Notes under the pieces: generated by a model
Databases searched by the model: none
Told to the model about the DNA's origin: nothing
The model's input: the letters and a program-made list of their open reading frames with translations, nothing else
Made by a program: the position numbers and the translations under genes
Assembly: GCA_910577235.1 (NCBI GenBank)
Contig: CAJTMX010000035.1
Coordinates: 1-40,699 of the forward strand
Reading direction: 5' to 3'
Source: an uncultured Acetatifactor sp.
GTDB lineage: Bacteria > Bacillota > Clostridia > Lachnospirales > Lachnospiraceae
DNA: 40,699 nt
In this document: positions 39,334-40,699 of the stretch, one piece after another
Position numbering within the stretch: position 1 is the first letter of the stretch
Layout of the letters: the number at the start of each line of letters is the position of its first letter

Positions 39334-40699
39334 ATGGCCTTAAAATATACGGAAGAACAACTGAACAGCCTTGACAGGGAAACGCTTACCAGGCTGTTCC
39401 TGTCGCAGCAGGAGCAGCTTGAAAATATCGACCATACGCTCCAGCTTGTTTTGGAACAGATGGCGGATTTAAAACGGCACCGGTTTGGCAGGTCATCGGA
39501 GAAACATGGGACCGAAGACCAGATCTCCTTTATGGAAGTGGATGGGAAGATTGTATTCTTTAACGAATCCGAAGCTGTTGCTGCAGAGGAAAACGCACAG
39601 GAGGAGCCGGAAAGCGTTTCCCGCAGAAAGCCGGAGAAAAAGCAGGGCAAACGGGAAGAAGACCTGAACGGGCTGCCGGTAGTTGTGGTGGAACATTCCA
39701 TGACGGATGAGGAACTGGAAGATAAATTTGGAAAAGACGGCTGGAAACAGCTTCCGGATGAAGTATACCGCAGGTACAGCTTTACCCCGGCGAAAATCGA
39801 GGTGGAAGAACACCATGTAAAGGTATATGCAGGGAAAGAAACGGAAGAGGTCATCAAGGCGCCGCATCCGCAGGCTTTATTAAGGGGAAGCCTTGTTTCC
39901 CCTTCGCTGGAGGCGGCGGTGATGAACGCCAAATATGTCAATGCCGTGCCGCTTTACCGGCAGGAACAGGAGTTTGAACGCTATGGCCTGCATATATCCA
40001 GACAGAACATGGCGAACTGGACGATCCAGTGCGCAGACCGTTACCTTGCGGTTCTTTATGATTACCTCCACGAAAAGCTGTACGGCTACCACGTCCTGCA
40101 GGCAGACGAGACGCCCGTGCTGGTGAATAAGGACGGCCGCCCTGCCGGGAGCAAAAGTTACATGTGGGTATACCGCACCGGACGGATGTATACGGAATGC
40201 CAGATCGTCCTGTATGAATACCAGAGGACGCGCAACGCCAGCCATCCAAGGGAATTCCTGAAGGATTTCAGCGGGGTATGCGTCACGGACGGCTATCAGG
40301 TTTACCATACGGTCGAAGAGGAATGGGAAGATCTGAAGATTGCCGGGTGCTGGTCCCATGCGAGGCGCAGGTTTGATGAAGCAGTAAAAGCGCTGCCGAA
40401 AGCAAAGCAGAAGGACAGCCGCGCATATCTTGCGCTGACCATGATACAGGCCATCTACCGGGAGGAAAAACTGCTTAAGGATCTTCCGGCAGAAGAACGT
40501 ATGATCCGCCGCCAGCTGAACGTAAAGCCACTGGTGGAGGCTTATTTCGTATGGGTGCGTGAAAACCTCCCGAAGGTGCCGCAGAAAAGCAAGACGTGGG
40601 AAGGTTTCAATTATTCCCTGAGCCAGGAAAAATACCTGAAGGTATTCCTGGACGATGGCGAAGTGCCGATGGACAATAACGCTGCGGAACAGTCCATCC
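39334..40699 (+). CDS. tnpC: IS66 transposase TnpC (3' end beyond the window)
   Basis: The frame is open for 455 codons to the window edge. The N-terminus has a leucine-rich helix (LTRLFLSQQEQLENIDHTLQ) and FGRSSEK, as usual in IS66 transposases. The catalytic DDE residues are visible: LQADETPVLV (first Asp), VCVTDGYQVYH (second Asp) and VPMDNNAAEQSI (Glu), the last right at the edge. GGGAG lies upstream of the ATG at 39334. Nothing in the visible part is disrupted, so the element may still be active; only the last part of the protein is missing from view. Confidence 0.95.
   Translation, partial: MALKYTEEQLNSLDRETLTRLFLSQQEQLENIDHTLQLVLEQMADLKRHRFGRSSEKHGTEDQISFMEVDGKIVFFNESEAVAAEENAQEEPESVSRRKPEKKQGKREEDLNGLPVVVVEHSMTDEELEDKFGKDGWKQLPDEVYRRYSFTPAKIEVEEHHVKVYAGKETEEVIKAPHPQALLRGSLVSPSLEAAVMNAKYVNAVPLYRQEQEFERYGLHISRQNMANWTIQCADRYLAVLYDYLHEKLYGYHVLQADETPVLVNKDGRPAGSKSYMWVYRTGRMYTECQIVLYEYQRTRNASHPREFLKDFSGVCVTDGYQVYHTVEEEWEDLKIAGCWSHARRRFDEAVKALPKAKQKDSRAYLALTMIQAIYREEKLLKDLPAEERMIRRQLNVKPLVEAYFVWVRENLPKVPQKSKTWEGFNYSLSQEKYLKVFLDDGEVPMDNNAAEQSI

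Larger units (their letters stand above)
38208..40699 (+). mobile_element. IS66-family insertion sequence (right part outside window)
   Basis: tnpA, tnpB and tnpC occur in the standard IS66 order and strand. The left end is placed at GTAAACGG (38208) because IS66 ends usually begin GTAA(G/A)CG; the right inverted repeat and target duplication lie beyond the window, so this boundary is a proposal. The preceding 8 bases are GCTTTCAC, the candidate target copy. Confidence 0.8.

Overview
The window is about 40.7 kb of a moderately GC-rich Firmicute chromosome, most likely a gut-type Lachnospiraceae (Clostridia). This rests on strong AGGAGG-type ribosome binding sites, many LytTR/OmpR-type signalling genes, a Clostridia-style Sel1 protein, a clostridial IS66 element, a GH113 glycosidase and the general protein style. 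The species cannot be named from the sequence. There is no rRNA operon, CRISPR array, prophage or conjugative module. The only clear mobile DNA is an IS66-family element running off the right edge.

Layout. 0-6.6 kb: a uracil/xanthine permease, an M19 dipeptidase, a 19-unit Sel1-repeat protein, a convergent NagD-type HAD phosphatase and a YczE/YitT-type membrane protein with 16-bp tandem repeats in its promoter. 6.6-12.4 kb: a 149-bp imperfect palindrome that would fold into a long hairpin, an ABC exporter, a chemoreceptor with its own strong promoter, and a multi-pass GT-C-like membrane protein. 12.4-15.2 kb: a promoter/leader/terminator unit ahead of a small XRE regulator, tRNA-Lys(UUU), and a divergent pair made of a CbiT-like methyltransferase homologue and a NYN-OST-HTH (LOTUS) protein.

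15.2-22.9 kb is a signalling and transport locus. An OmpR-type regulator and its kinase (15322-17339) and a three-gene ABC transporter (20002-22888) carry the same 19-bp sequence upstream (15210-15228 and 19918-19936). Between them, on the opposite strand, sit an AgrC/AgrA-like GHKL/LytTR pair and a DUF6440 protein. The simplest reading is that the OmpR-type regulator controls both its own operon and the transporter, and that the LytTR module was placed in between.

22.9-29.5 kb: a double GNAT acetyltransferase, a lipoprotein with five tandem 26-residue CxxC repeats, an unrecognised 311-residue protein, acylphosphatase, a Nudix hydrolase and a GH113 glycosidase. 29.5-37.6 kb: a hybrid histidine kinase with two receiver domains, a Suv3-like RNA helicase with a C-terminal zinc ribbon, a MATE exporter overlapping it, a stand-alone FakA-C-like protein and dGTPase. 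37.7 kb to the end: a polysaccharide deacetylase broken within its NodB domain, followed by IS66 tnpA, tnpB and a tnpC cut by the window edge.

No complete new multi-gene system can be claimed from the sequence. The best candidates for undescribed biology are the shared 19-bp control motif with the inserted LytTR module, the 149-bp hairpin before the exporter, the 16-bp promoter repeats, the leader unit before the XRE gene, and the CbiT-like/NYN-LOTUS divergent pair. All assignments come from reading motifs; no database search was run.
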